Position numbers and translations under genes: made by a program. The notes under the pieces are model-generated. The model was not told where the DNA came from. It saw nothing but the letters and a program-made list of their open reading frames with translations, and ran no database searches. This document shows, one piece after another, positions 5,731 to 14,340 of a stretch of DNA of 27,992 nt. The first letter of the stretch is position 1. Every line of letters begins with the position of its first letter. Origin of the DNA: a virus; the IMG/VR virus record IMGVR_UViG_3300020057_000128, positions 1 to 27,992 of that record; one strand, written 5' to 3'.

Positions 5731-6102
5731 CTATTTTGTGTCCAGCGGCCAGTTGTTGATGAGATAGCTGCCGACGAGCGCGACGAGCGCGAGGACGACG
5801 CCCCAAAGCCATCGGATGCCCGTCACGATCCCGGATCGGGAGGCGTCGGTGACGGCCAGGGCCACACGCGACGCCTCAAGCGCGACCACCCTTCGGTCAA
5901 GGTCCGCGACCTTCTCCGTAAAATTATCCAACTTGGTCTCCAGAACCGCCATCGTCCGCGATTGATAGGAGAGCGAGCTTTCGATCCGCTGGAGGTGCCC
6001 CAGCACATGCGGGGCCCATGCGCCGAAATTGAGAGCCGATCCCCCTTCCGGCGGTGCAGCGTCCAGCGGTTGATGACCGGGCTGATAAGGCGTCATTACC
6101 AT
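5731..6102 (-). CDS. XhlA-like coiled-coil membrane protein (putative lysis protein)
   Basis: This 123-residue protein has a Pro-rich N-terminus, a coiled coil at about residues 40-80 (TMAVLETKLDNFTEKVADLD) and one C-terminal membrane segment at about 91-112 (WLWGVVLALVALVGSYLI) with a short tail. This resembles hemolysin XhlA-type phage proteins, which act with holin and amidase in lysis. The next gene in transcription is the holin-like protein 10 bp further on. An alternative start at ATG 6096 (two residues shorter) cannot be excluded. A spanin is a less likely alternative because no signal peptide or lipobox is seen. Confidence 0.6.
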   Translation of the reverse strand: MVMTPYQPGHQPLDAAPPEGGSALNFGAWAPHVLGHLQRIESSLSYQSRTMAVLETKLDNFTEKVADLDRRVVALEASRVALAVTDASRSGIVTGIRWLWGVVLALVALVGSYLINNWPLDTK

Positions 6103-6534
6103 TCAGGCGTCCTCAGCGGTCGCCGGGCCGATCAGCGTCTTCACCGGGACGGGTTTGTCACTCGGCTGGTCAATCTCAACCTTCAAGGTTTCGGCACCGA
6201 CTGCGGCCTCAGCCGCCCGCCGCACCGACTCGCGCTCGTTCTGCAACGCCGCGATGACCGCCGCCTCGATCTCGGCGTGCTTCTGGCGCGTAACCTCGAC
6301 GCCCTCGGCGCGGGATATTTTCTTTTCGGACGTGACCAGTTCCGACTTGAGGCCGTCGATGGACCTGGCCTGGATGACCTGTGCCGCCGCGACGGCGTTG
6401 ACCTCGCCTTTGACCTCGGCCACTTCCGCGCGCGTCCTGTTCAGCGCGTTGATGATGAGGACCGCCTGCCCGCCAATCGTCGCAATCAGGGTTGCCAGCC
6501 CGGCGATGATCGCAATGATGGTGCCGGCGTCCAT
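6103..6534 (-). CDS. Small membrane-anchored coiled-coil protein, lysis cassette
   Basis: This 143-residue protein starts at ATG 6534 with a membrane segment at about residues 5-30 (IIAIIAGLATLIATIGGQAV). It is followed by a long coiled coil (residues 32-115) rich in Glu, Lys and Ala. The anchor is N-terminal, opposite to the neighbouring XhlA-like protein. It lies 3 bp downstream of the endolysin and directly upstream of the XhlA-like gene, so a role in lysis is likely, perhaps as a spanin-like or holin-modulating protein. The function is inferred from position only. Confidence 0.6.
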   Translation of the reverse strand: MDAGTIIAIIAGLATLIATIGGQAVLIINALNRTRAEVAEVKGEVNAVAAAQVIQARSIDGLKSELVTSEKKISRAEGVEVTRQKHAEIEAAVIAALQNERESVRRAAEAAVGAETLKVEIDQPSDKPVPVKTLIGPATAEDA

Positions 6535-6537
6535 GGT

Positions 6538-7068
6538 CTAGCCCTCGTTCGTTGAGATTGCGCCGTTCGCCGCCAGCCTGACGACACGGACGTTCGCAGG
6601 CTGTGCGATGCGCCAAGCGGGACGGCGCGCTGCTTTGAGGCGAGTCTTCAGGACACGGATGATATTCACGCTGTCGGCCTGGTTGCCGCCGAGGACGTGG
6701 TAGGTGCTCGCGTCCTCGCCCACGTACAGCGCGACGTGCCCGCCGCCGGGGCGCGTAAATGTCAGTACGTCGCCGAGCATCGGCTGCGGCGACTTTTTGC
6801 CCCACTTGCCCCAGTTCAGCGCCCACAGCGGGGCCTCTGGAATCGGCCATGCGGCGCGCTTTGCGGCGACGGCGATCAGAAGACCGCACCAGGGCACGCT
6901 ATCGTGCGTGTAGCCGCTCACCCCGGTCTCGTCTACCCAGCGCATAATGATCGGGTTGTTCTTCGTGCCGGGCGTTTCGAGCGTGCCGTAAAGCGCGAGC
7001 GCCTCCTTGAGCATGCGCGGGCCGGGCTCGTTGTTCAGCCAGGCATAGGCGGCGGGGATCGCAGCCAT
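6538..7068 (-). CDS. Endolysin-like amidase (NlpC/P60 or CHAP-type, TIGR02594-like)
   Basis: This 176-residue protein fits the TIGR02594-like cysteine amidase/peptidase group. The likely catalytic cysteine is Cys61 in SVPWCGLLIA, the histidine His111 in GGGHVALYVG, and the third residue Asn129 in VLGGNQAD. The N-terminal helix-rich part (residues 1-50) carries NNPIIMRWVDETG, common in the group. Such enzymes cut peptide cross-links or stems of peptidoglycan at the end of infection. No signal peptide is seen, so export would need the holin-type neighbours downstream. Its ATG overlaps the stop of the gene upstream (TAATG). Residue roles are from family knowledge. Confidence 0.82.
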   Translation of the reverse strand: MAAIPAAYAWLNNEPGPRMLKEALALYGTLETPGTKNNPIIMRWVDETGVSGYTHDSVPWCGLLIAVAAKRAAWPIPEAPLWALNWGKWGKKSPQPMLGDVLTFTRPGGGHVALYVGEDASTYHVLGGNQADSVNIIRVLKTRLKAARRPAWRIAQPANVRVVRLAANGAISTNEG

Positions 7069-7622
7069 TACTCGACCTCCCCGTCGCTCGTCACCGGGCC
7101 TGCATCTGCAAGCGGCGGCGCGTCGTCCGTTGGAACGCCGCTCGCCAGCGGCTCCAGATCGGAGATGGGCGTCGGCTCGAATGTCGCGAGGGGTTCGCCG
7201 AGGCCATCCTCGTTTGCGATGATCGGAAGATCTGCCTCCGGCTCGGGCGGGACTTCGGCGATCACCTCGCCCTCGCCCTGGAAACGCGGCCAGCCATCAC
7301 GGTCCGCGACGAGCGTCGCGCCCGCCTCGATCACTGCAAGAAGCGCCTCGCGGCTCAGCGGTTCGACCGTCACCAGCCGCACGACAGGCACGCTCGGCGT
7401 CACGACGACGTTGCCGCGATGCTGGAGCGCCGCGCCGGTCGGCGCCATCGCAAACATCGCCCAGTGCTGGTTGGATTCCGTCATCAGAACGCCGTCCGGT
7501 TCGCCATCCATATTGTCAATGAGGCGGACGGGATCGCCGTCGGGGTTGGGGATTTCCAGCGTCGATAGCGCGGCGAAGAGGGCGGGCTTGGACTCGGCGG
7601 ACAGCAAATAGGTGGCTTTCAT
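7068..7622 (-). CDS. Unknown protein between tail fibre and endolysin
   Basis: This 184-residue protein starts at ATG 7622 (MKATYLLSAESKPALFAALS), 7 bases behind an AAAGGA ribosome site. Longer in-frame starts would run back into the fibre gene and are not used. Residues 1-110 look like an ordered alpha/beta domain. The remainder is acidic and Pro-rich (EVPPEPEADLPIIANEDG), probably disordered. I recognise no family. It follows the fibre-like gene by 28 bp and overlaps the endolysin start, so a tail-fibre accessory or assembly role is possible. Confidence 0.65.
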   Translation of the reverse strand: MKATYLLSAESKPALFAALSTLEIPNPDGDPVRLIDNMDGEPDGVLMTESNQHWAMFAMAPTGAALQHRGNVVVTPSVPVVRLVTVEPLSREALLAVIEAGATLVADRDGWPRFQGEGEVIAEVPPEPEADLPIIANEDGLGEPLATFEPTPISDLEPLASGVPTDDAPPLADAGPVTSDGEVE

Positions 7623-7650
7623 GGCGAATAGTCCTTTCAGGGTGGAGGGG

Positions 7651-8967
7651 TCAGGAAGATTGAACGAGGCGGAACAGGTCGTTGTCGGATAGGCCACGGT
7701 TGAACCAGGCGATCCGGCGGACAGGGCAGCGCGCGCCGTTGCCGCCCTGAACGTTGCCGACATTGAGGAAGCCGGGCAGATCGGCGCTCGGGTAGGTGGG
7801 CCTCGTCGTGAGGTCGACCGGCGTTTCGCTGCGGTTCGTCAGCAGCCGGCGGCGGCCGTGGCTGTAGCGGTACGCCATCTTCGTGATCTCGGCCTGGTGG
7901 TTGGCGGAGATAACCTGAGAGACCGGATCGTTTGTCACGAGGTCGGACCTGAGCGAATTGCCCGACAGCGACGACGCCGTGACAACGTGGTTCGCGCTGA
8001 TGTGGTGCACGCCCAGCGGCGTCGTGTTTTCGATAGCCGCGATGTTCGAGCTGCGCATCGCGGGGCGAAATTCTGCAAACAGTGTCCCCCCCGACCCGAG
8101 AAACCCCAGCGTAGACATGATGGCCGTCGACACCTTGATCGAGTCCGAGGCCCGCGCCACGGTCGATCCAGCCGTTTCGATCCACGACGACACCCCGCCC
8201 GTGCCAATTTCGATCTGGCCGTATCCTGCGAAAAACGAGGCCGTCGTCGAGCCCAGGTAGGATGCGACGCCTGCCTCATCGCGAGACTGCAATTCAGTCG
8301 TGCACGTCGTCGCGCCGCCCGCTGTCGCCATCGCGACGGACAGGCGATAGATTTGATCGCCGATCTGGGTTGCGATGTAGCCGGAGAAGTCGCCGGTCGC
8401 CGTCGTCGCGCCGGTCTCCATATCCAGTTCGACGGTGGTCGTCTTGGCTGTCGAGTCGATGAGCTTGATCGCGCAATGCCGGCGCTCGCTGCGACGCACG
8501 AAGAACGAGGACGTCACCTCGTTTCCGCCTGTCACGTCGACATCGAACGTCGCCTTATGTTCGGCGGTGCTGGCGGTCTCCAGCATTCGATTCATGCTGG
8601 TGACGCCATCCGGGCCGACATGCTGCAACGCGCCGCGCGACAGGTTTGCGAACGTCATCGTCGAGAGGTCGCGCGATTGCGTGAGCAGGTTCGTCGCGCT
8701 GCCCTCGGGGCGGATGCCTTGCAGCTGACCCTGATTGTCATAGACCCACGGCAGGGCGTTCGCCGTGGTTAGAGCGAAGCGGCCGTTTGCGCCCTGAATG
8801 AATTTGGCCGCAGTCGTGATCGTCAGTTCCGTTTCCAAATTGAACGGCACATCGTCCGTTCCGCCTGTCAGAAGCTTGTGCGACCGCGATGGGTTCACGA
8901 AGTCGAGCCAGATGCCGCCGAGGTTCGATTCCCCCAGCCGGTCGGAGACGTATTCGCGCAGTGCCAT
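7651..8967 (-). CDS. Tail-fibre/spike-like protein, probable receptor-binding or carbohydrate-binding
   Basis: This 438-residue protein has the Thr/Ser/Gly-rich beta composition of phage fibres. Residues about 85-100 (IRPEGSATNLLTQSRDLS) are typical of the phage head-spike/fibre carbohydrate-binding domain. The following 150 residues are beta strands with SSFFVRRSERRHCAIKL. The C-terminal part resembles a concanavalin/laminin-G-like fold ending RRIAWFNRGLSDNDLFRLV. It would sit on the virion surface and bind host glycans. A rho-independent terminator (8983-9007) separates it from the tail-tip genes upstream, so it must be served by its own promoter or by read-through. Evidence for the exact receptor is absent. 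Confidence 0.7.
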   Translation of the reverse strand: MALREYVSDRLGESNLGGIWLDFVNPSRSHKLLTGGTDDVPFNLETELTITTAAKFIQGANGRFALTTANALPWVYDNQGQLQGIRPEGSATNLLTQSRDLSTMTFANLSRGALQHVGPDGVTSMNRMLETASTAEHKATFDVDVTGGNEVTSSFFVRRSERRHCAIKLIDSTAKTTTVELDMETGATTATGDFSGYIATQIGDQIYRLSVAMATAGGATTCTTELQSRDEAGVASYLGSTTASFFAGYGQIEIGTGGVSSWIETAGSTVARASDSIKVSTAIMSTLGFLGSGGTLFAEFRPAMRSSNIAAIENTTPLGVHHISANHVVTASSLSGNSLRSDLVTNDPVSQVISANHQAEITKMAYRYSHGRRRLLTNRSETPVDLTTRPTYPSADLPGFLNVGNVQGGNGARCPVRRIAWFNRGLSDNDLFRLVQSS

Positions 8968-8982
8968 GTCGTTTTCTCCAAC

Positions 8983-9007
8983 GAAAAAGCCCGCCGTCGT
9001 GGCGGGT
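8983..9007 (-). terminator. Rho-independent terminator between tail-tip and fibre genes
   Basis: On the minus strand the 6-bp stem CCCGCC/GGCGGG with a 5-base loop (8990-9006) is followed by TTTTTCG. It lies about 27 bp past the stop of the Cys-rich protein gene and before the fibre gene. It should reduce or end late transcription here and leave the fibre and lysis genes under separate control. Confidence 0.8.
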
Positions 9008-9033
9008 TGAGGTTGTCTTGTATTTAGTTTGTC

Positions 9034-9435
9034 TCAGCCGATGATCGCGTCTGGACCCTCGTCGGCCTTCCGGCCCTTGCCGCGCTCCAGCGCCTTGCCC
9101 TGGCGGGTCCGCGCGAACAGCGCTCGTGCGTTCGCCACCTTCTCTGGCGGCGCTCCGATTGCCGAAAGCACGACGGACGGGTCCTGCCCGCCGCGCATCA
9201 AGCCGGAGCGGCACCCGTCGCAGAGCATCTTGCGCTGGCCAATAGCGTCGAGTCCCAGGCACACCGCGCAGGTCGGACGCCACGCCTCGCACGCCTCGCA
9301 CTGCGCCAGGTCGGGCGGCTCTTCGTTCGCCATCTGCCGCGTCGGGCTGGAATGCCGCACCTTCAGGCGCTTGGCTTCATCCGCGCGAGAAAGGCCGCCC
9401 AGATGATCGGCCATGCTCGGGGCCTGCCACGTCAT
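9034..9435 (-). CDS. Small Cys-rich protein with three CxxC pairs (zinc-ribbon-like)
   Basis: This 133-residue protein starts at ATG 9435, overlapping the stop of the tail-hub gene (ATGA). Cysteines occur as CEAC (46, 49), CAVC (56, 59) and CDGC (72, 75), spaced CxxC-x6-CxxC-x12-CxxC. That would bind one zinc ion tightly and perhaps a second site partly. The ends are charged and the C-terminus is basic (ARTRQGKALERGKGRKADEG). It is unusual to find such a protein directly after the tail-tip gene and before a terminator. It might be a late regulator or a fibre/tail assembly factor. No family is recognised. Confidence 0.65.
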   Translation of the reverse strand: MTWQAPSMADHLGGLSRADEAKRLKVRHSSPTRQMANEEPPDLAQCEACEAWRPTCAVCLGLDAIGQRKMLCDGCRSGLMRGGQDPSVVLSAIGAPPEKVANARALFARTRQGKALERGKGRKADEGPDAIIG

Positions 9436-12400
9436 GCCATTAACCCCAATTGCGCGCGCCACTTGACCTTCTGATCCGCCGTCGTCCGCGCAACCCAAGT
9501 CGGCGCGGTGGCGGTGTAGTATTTGACGGTGTGCGCGCCGGTGAAGCTGCCCGTGCTGGCGAGGCCGGAGACGGTCTGGATCGTCACCTGAAACTCGTTG
9601 CCGCCGTGAGTTCCCAGCGCGCCGGGGTTGATCTCGATGGAATAGGCTTTCGTCGCGGTCGTGTTCGATGCGTGGTTGTAAACCAGCCGCTGCCGCCCGC
9701 GTTCGATGAAGCCGCCGCCCGTCGCGTCGCTCCAGCAAACGACGTCGACCTGTCCAGAATAGGGCTCGCCGGTGCCGCCGGTCTCGCCAGTGATGATGAC
9801 GCTGCCGTCGTAGACGTATTTACCGTTCCAAGCGTCGGCCGCCGCAGCCTTGTTGCCGACGCGAGTGGTCGATCCGGCCCCGAACGTCATGGTGACCAGC
9901 GTCGTCGCGCCGACCGTGTTTTTCAGTTTTAGAGACGGCGTGAAACCCGTCGTCGAGACCGCCAGCGCCAGGTCTTCCTGCACGAACGGCGAGGTGACGC
10001 CTGTGTCGGAAAGCTTGCCGCCGCCAAGGAAGATCACCCGTGGCGCGACCGGATAGGCCGTCGCGAAGGTCACCGCCACGTCGTCTTCGCACTCGCCCTC
10101 CTGCACCCCCGTGGCCAGCGGCATGGAGTCGCCGGTCGCCTGCGTCTGCACCGCGCCGATGGCGATCTTCAGGGGCTCGCCCGCCGCGTTCAGGTTGAGG
10201 CTGGTCTTGAGTTCCTCAACCGTCGGCAGGCGCGGACGTACCATGCCCCAGCGGATGCGCTTGGTCGCATATGCGCCGCCGGTCGCGGCAATGTAGTTGC
10301 CCATGACATAGCAGCGGATCGCCGTTGGAGCGCCTGCGGGTGTGCCGGAGGTCGTGCTGACAGGGCGGATCAACGTGCCCTGATAGCGTTGGCCCACCAC
10401 GCCGTTCCCGTGCGCCGTCCAGAACGAGAAAATATAGTCGTAGAAGTCCGCCCCATAGAGCACCCGGATCAGCACCCCCGAACGGCGGAAGTCGCCGCTC
10501 ACAAGTTCAATGTCGTAGTCCATCGCCATGCGCAACGGCGAGACGAGGCCGGGCACGCGGAAGTCGGCCGCCGTCGAGTTCAGGTGCCAGTCGCTGCCCG
10601 TCGCCGTGGTGTAGTTGCAGTCGAACCACCACGATCCGTAAGCCGGGGCCGTCGTCGTCTTGGCGACCGTCACCGTGCCGGTCTGCACCCAGTTCGTCGG
10701 CAGAGCCGCCGCCGGCGCCCACTTCTGGAAGTACGGATCGCGCAGCAGGCTGGCGCCCTGGTTGTCCATCGCGGGCAACGGCATAAGCGGAATGCCGCTC
10801 GTCACCGCCGTCCAGGCCGTCCAGGTCCCGTCGCGTGAGGCGTCCTGTCGCGGATCGAAGCGCGCGCGGACTTCCATTGCCTGCTCGGGTGGAATGCCCT
10901 GCGTGATGATCTCGACGCCGCCTGAAGGATCGCCCACGACCACCGTGGATGCGTCCGTCCCGCCGCTCTTGCGCACCTGGATCAACAGCCGGATCGTCGT
11001 CGGATCGGCCGGCGCGGTCCATGAGACCTTGATCGCCGGGACCGTGCCGTTGGCCGATGTCACCGTCGCCGCCGCGACCGTGAAGCCCGTTACCGCCAGA
11101 GCGCCCGGCGCGGTGGTCGCCAGATAGTCGCCGGTGCCGGGCGTCAGCTCATCGCTCGCCGCCGTCCAGGTGTAAACCGCCGTCTCGATCTCGCGCAGCC
11201 GCACCCGCTTGCGGAAGTCGCCCTGATCCTCCTCAGCCTCGACGAGGAATTTCACCGTGTCGCCGCCGAGATAGCGGCTTGATGTCCAGTCGATCCAGTC
11301 GCCCGCCTCGACGTTCGCGAACCGCGCCGGCAGCGTCAGCGACGCCGTGCGCTCCAGCCGCGCCTTGCGGCGCTCGATCTCGGCGATGCGCTGCGCCCGT
11401 TGATGCGTCTGAACGAACGGGAGTTCGATGGTCTCCTCGTAGGGCCGCCCGTCCGTGGTTACGTCGGCATAGTCGCGGCGCATCGGGGCGCTCGTCACTT
11501 CCCAGAACTGATAGGGTTCGACGTATCGGCCGATCACCGTGTTGACGCGGTTGTTCTTGTCGAGAAACCCCGAGAAGATGATCGGCGTGCCCTCGACGAT
11601 ATCGGCGTCCGTGATGCTCGCGACGACGCTCTGCCCGAAACCCGGCTGGATCAGCACGCCGCCACGGGTCGGCACGATCATGCCGCCCATGCACTGCGCG
11701 AAGTTCTCAAGCACGTCGATGAACGGCTCGTCCGAGCGGATCATCGCCCCGCCGTGATAGGCGAGCTGCGTTCCGCCCGCTTTCAGCGGAATAGCCGTGT
11801 CGCATGCGTTGATCGCCGCGATCCAGTCCTCGCCCGGCGCTTCGTCCGCGCTCAGGCCCGGCCCCACCATCAATTCGTCGCCGTTGTAGACGCCGCGCAG
11901 GAAGTTGTACGACATCAGCGCGAGGTTGGTGCTGTAGCTCCATGTCGTCGGGTCCGCGAAGCGATGCAGCCCCGATCCGCCCGGCACCGTCGAGTCGATG
12001 CGTGGATCGTAGAGTTTCATGCCCTCCAGTTGGAACTTGAAGTTCGGCCGGCCGCCGCTCCACACTTTGTCGTTGGCCTTGTACTCGACGATAATGACGG
12101 CGCACCCGCTGGCGATATCGGCGGCCGTCCACTTGCCAGCGGAGGCCGTCACGATGCTGGCGGGAATGGTCTGCGACGCCGTGCCCGGCAGGAACCAGAC
12201 GTTTAGATGCGCCGTGCCCGAGATCGTGAAACTCGCCTGCGCGCCGTCCGCCGAATAGCCGTAGAACAGATCGCCGACATAGAACCCGGCGAAGGTCGTC
12301 ACCTGCGTGTCGCTGACCTTGATGATCTGGACTTCGTAGTCGTTATTCGTGCCGTGGGTGAAGGCGTAGAGCAGATGCCCCGCCGTCAGCAGCGGCCCCA

Positions 12401-12599
12401 TCGCGACGAAGCGCGGACCTTCGCCCAGCGTCAGCGTCAGCACATCGGCCTGACGGTCCTGGGCCGCGTTCTTCCGCCGCGACGCCTTGAGCCACGAAGC
12501 GACCTCCAGCGCCCCGCCGATGATCGTCGAGACGATAATCGCGGTTGTGATCGCCGCCCCTTCGACGATGGCGATAGCGAGCGGAATGAGGAACGCCAT
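9432..12599 (-). CDS. Tail-tip hub/host-specificity protein (J-like)
   Basis: This 1,055-residue protein sits where the central tail-tip attachment protein sits in lambda-like and GTA-like phages, directly after the NlpC-like tail gene. Residues 1-35 are hydrophobic (MAFLIPLAIAIVEGAAITTA), then comes a beta-rich hub part: GLHRFADPTTWSYSTNLALM, LAYHGGAMIRSDEPFIDVLE and a QRAQRIAEIERRKARLER helix are typical of such hubs. From about residue 495 to 600 the sequence looks like a fibronectin type III domain (IKVSWTAPADPTTIRLLIQV). The last 350 residues are a beta-rich receptor-facing region. It should close the tail tube and contact the host surface. The gene product is large for this class but within its range. 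Confidence 0.8.
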   Translation of the reverse strand: MAFLIPLAIAIVEGAAITTAIIVSTIIGGALEVASWLKASRRKNAAQDRQADVLTLTLGEGPRFVAMGPLLTAGHLLYAFTHGTNNDYEVQIIKVSDTQVTTFAGFYVGDLFYGYSADGAQASFTISGTAHLNVWFLPGTASQTIPASIVTASAGKWTAADIASGCAVIIVEYKANDKVWSGGRPNFKFQLEGMKLYDPRIDSTVPGGSGLHRFADPTTWSYSTNLALMSYNFLRGVYNGDELMVGPGLSADEAPGEDWIAAINACDTAIPLKAGGTQLAYHGGAMIRSDEPFIDVLENFAQCMGGMIVPTRGGVLIQPGFGQSVVASITDADIVEGTPIIFSGFLDKNNRVNTVIGRYVEPYQFWEVTSAPMRRDYADVTTDGRPYEETIELPFVQTHQRAQRIAEIERRKARLERTASLTLPARFANVEAGDWIDWTSSRYLGGDTVKFLVEAEEDQGDFRKRVRLREIETAVYTWTAASDELTPGTGDYLATTAPGALAVTGFTVAAATVTSANGTVPAIKVSWTAPADPTTIRLLIQVRKSGGTDASTVVVGDPSGGVEIITQGIPPEQAMEVRARFDPRQDASRDGTWTAWTAVTSGIPLMPLPAMDNQGASLLRDPYFQKWAPAAALPTNWVQTGTVTVAKTTTAPAYGSWWFDCNYTTATGSDWHLNSTAADFRVPGLVSPLRMAMDYDIELVSGDFRRSGVLIRVLYGADFYDYIFSFWTAHGNGVVGQRYQGTLIRPVSTTSGTPAGAPTAIRCYVMGNYIAATGGAYATKRIRWGMVRPRLPTVEELKTSLNLNAAGEPLKIAIGAVQTQATGDSMPLATGVQEGECEDDVAVTFATAYPVAPRVIFLGGGKLSDTGVTSPFVQEDLALAVSTTGFTPSLKLKNTVGATTLVTMTFGAGSTTRVGNKAAAADAWNGKYVYDGSVIITGETGGTGEPYSGQVDVVCWSDATGGGFIERGRQRLVYNHASNTTATKAYSIEINPGALGTHGGNEFQVTIQTVSGLASTGSFTGAHTVKYYTATAPTWVARTTADQKVKWRAQLGLMA

Positions 12600-13003
12600 C
12601 AGCCCGCCCCGAACCTGAATGCGTGCGTCACGGCGCTCCTGTGCGCCCGCACGATGCCCTCAGGCGCGATCCCCACCATCTCGCGGCCGTCGAATACTCC
12701 CAGCCCGCCGCCGAAGGCCGTGCCGTTCGGAACGAAGCCCACATCCCCCGCCGCCATGAAGCCCAGCTGCAGCGCCTCAAGCCGGGCCTGCGCCAGGTCG
12801 AGCAGCGTGCCGTAGCCGGCGCGCTTGAGGCTGCCCAGCGCGCCGCGCAGCGACTTGTAGCCGCGCATGCCCTTCAGCAGATCGGCCGCCCCAAGGCTCA
12901 GTCCATAGTCGGCCACATAGACCGCGCAGTCGTTCACGCCCCAGCGGAACGGCGAGCGCGCCCGTGCGTCGATGAAGGCAACCGCCTCCTCCGCCCGGTT
13001 CAC
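12599..13003 (-). CDS. NlpC/P60-like tail assembly protein (DUF6950-like)
   Basis: The start is GTG at 13003, overlapping the stop of the previous gene (GTGA), giving 134 residues; an upstream open extension is ignored. The start of the protein (MNRAEEAVAFIDARARSPFR) is followed by WGVNDCAVYVADYG. WGxxDC is the cysteine nucleophile motif of phage-tail NlpC/P60 proteins (Cys26 here). In GTA-like phages the gene between the minor tail proteins and the hub often codes for such a peptidoglycan hydrolase or its inactive relative. A clear catalytic histidine is hard to place; HRSAVTHAF near residue 124 is a candidate. It may have a structural role at the tail tip. Confidence 0.75.
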   Translation of the reverse strand: MNRAEEAVAFIDARARSPFRWGVNDCAVYVADYGLSLGAADLLKGMRGYKSLRGALGSLKRAGYGTLLDLAQARLEALQLGFMAAGDVGFVPNGTAFGGGLGVFDGREMVGIAPEGIVRAHRSAVTHAFRFGAG

Positions 13004-13644
13004 GACTTCTGCACGCCGTAGCGCCCCCCGCCGGACCAGCTGCGCGCCGAGCCGCCGCCGAGCGCCGCCGCCGCTCGTTTCGGACCACGGCCGCCCCAAT
13101 AGAGAACCAGCTCGCCCGCTGACGACACGTAGCGATGTGAGCCGTCGGTTGTGGAGATAGTCCGCTGATCCTGGTCGGCCGTCAGACGCCCGCTATTGCG
13201 GCCCAGCCCGCGCGCGACGCCCTCAAGCCGGAAGGCGATAGTCGAAGCGCCCCCTATCGTGTCCTCGATGCCGATGCTGTCGACCGCGCCGCGAAACCAC
13301 GGCACGGAGCCCAACAGCGTCGTGCCGTGCTGGTCGTAGATCAGCCGGTGCTGAACCACCGCCTTGCCGCGCATGTCCTGCTCAAGGACCGTCGGCACCA
13401 GCGCCGAATGCAGGCCCGACAGGCGAACCTCTATGCCGATCTCCGACGCGCCGATCTCGAAAGCCGCTGGCGTCGCAAGGCCCGGTTCTGACAGCGGCGA
13501 GTAGGTGTAACCGTCCAGCGTCAGGTCGTGATAGCCGCCCCAGATGCACGACGGGATCGCCGTCATCACCCTCAGCGCACCGGACAGCAAAGCGGTGCCC
13601 GCCGCCATCGCAGCGATGGCCGCAGCGTCAATTGTCCGGGCCAT
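13000..13644 (-). CDS. Minor tail protein (DUF2163-like)
   Basis: This 214-residue protein starts at ATG 13644 (MARTIDAAAIAAMAAGTALL). Its middle contains IGIEVRLSGL and a beta-rich region with WFRGAVDSIGIED. DUF2163-type tail proteins occupy this place before the NlpC-like gene in GTA-related phages, where they form part of the baseplate/tail-tip stack. The last 30 residues are Gly/Ala/Arg-rich (PKRAAAALGGGSARSWSGG) and likely flexible. The stop overlaps the next gene. The family call rests on position plus sequence character, not on a decisive motif. Confidence 0.6.
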   Translation of the reverse strand: MARTIDAAAIAAMAAGTALLSGALRVMTAIPSCIWGGYHDLTLDGYTYSPLSEPGLATPAAFEIGASEIGIEVRLSGLHSALVPTVLEQDMRGKAVVQHRLIYDQHGTTLLGSVPWFRGAVDSIGIEDTIGGASTIAFRLEGVARGLGRNSGRLTADQDQRTISTTDGSHRYVSSAGELVLYWGGRGPKRAAAALGGGSARSWSGGGRYGVQKS

Positions 13645-14340
13645 TTAGGCGACCAGGACCTGGCGGGCGGTGAAGCGCTCGCGCCATTGCTCGTCGGTGT
13701 CGCTAGGCGCCGGATCGCGGCTCGTCATCTTCATCAGGCAACCCGGCTGCTTCAGCGTCGCCACGCCCGTCGCGTGCGCCGGGACCGTTGCCCAGACCGC
13801 CGGGTTGACCGTCACCGCCGCGACGCCCGCCGCCGCCGTGATCGTTTCCAGCGCGCGGACGAGGTGGAATTTCGTGCTGCTCGTCCAGCGGAAGCCAACA
13901 GGGTCGCCCGCCGTGATGACGAACGTCGAAGGGAGGCCGGTCAGCGTCAGTACCGTCCGCGTGCCGTCGAGACTCCAGGTCGATGCGTCGCCAGTCGCGA
14001 ACGATCCAGCCGCCCCGCCGTGCCGCGCCAGTGTCGTGAACGGATCGGCCGCCCCGACCGTCGATGGCTTGATCGATGCCGGACACGGCATGCGAATGTC
14101 GCGCCCGATAAACTGGTTTGCCGAGCCCGCCAGACTGTCGAGCCACGCCTCCCACAGCGCCTGTTCCTTGTCGTTCATCGCGACGGCTTCGGCCTCCATT
14201 TCCCAATAAGGAAAGCCGAATTGAATAGCGTCTGTCTTCAGCGAGCCGTCCGGCGATGACAGGTCATTGCCGCGGCGAAGGCTGAACCGGAATGAGCCGA
14301 AGCGGTATGCGGGCAGGGCACGCGGGTACGTGATCGCCAC
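13645..14340 (-). CDS. Minor tail protein, unknown family
   Basis: This 231-residue protein starts with GTG at 14340, overlapping the tape-measure stop (TAGTG). It is beta-rich with RFGSFRFSLRRGN near the start and a middle portion rich in Thr/Val (TVLTLTGLPSTFVITAGDPV). Being directly after the tape measure, it should be a distal tail or tail-tip component that caps the tube. I recognise no particular family. Residues 60-80 (ALWEAWLDSLAGSANQFIGR) form a helix before the beta part. Coding is well supported by the overlaps on both sides. Confidence 0.7.
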   Translation of the reverse strand: MAITYPRALPAYRFGSFRFSLRRGNDLSSPDGSLKTDAIQFGFPYWEMEAEAVAMNDKEQALWEAWLDSLAGSANQFIGRDIRMPCPASIKPSTVGAADPFTTLARHGGAAGSFATGDASTWSLDGTRTVLTLTGLPSTFVITAGDPVGFRWTSSTKFHLVRALETITAAAGVAAVTVNPAVWATVPAHATGVATLKQPGCLMKMTSRDPAPSDTDEQWRERFTARQVLVA

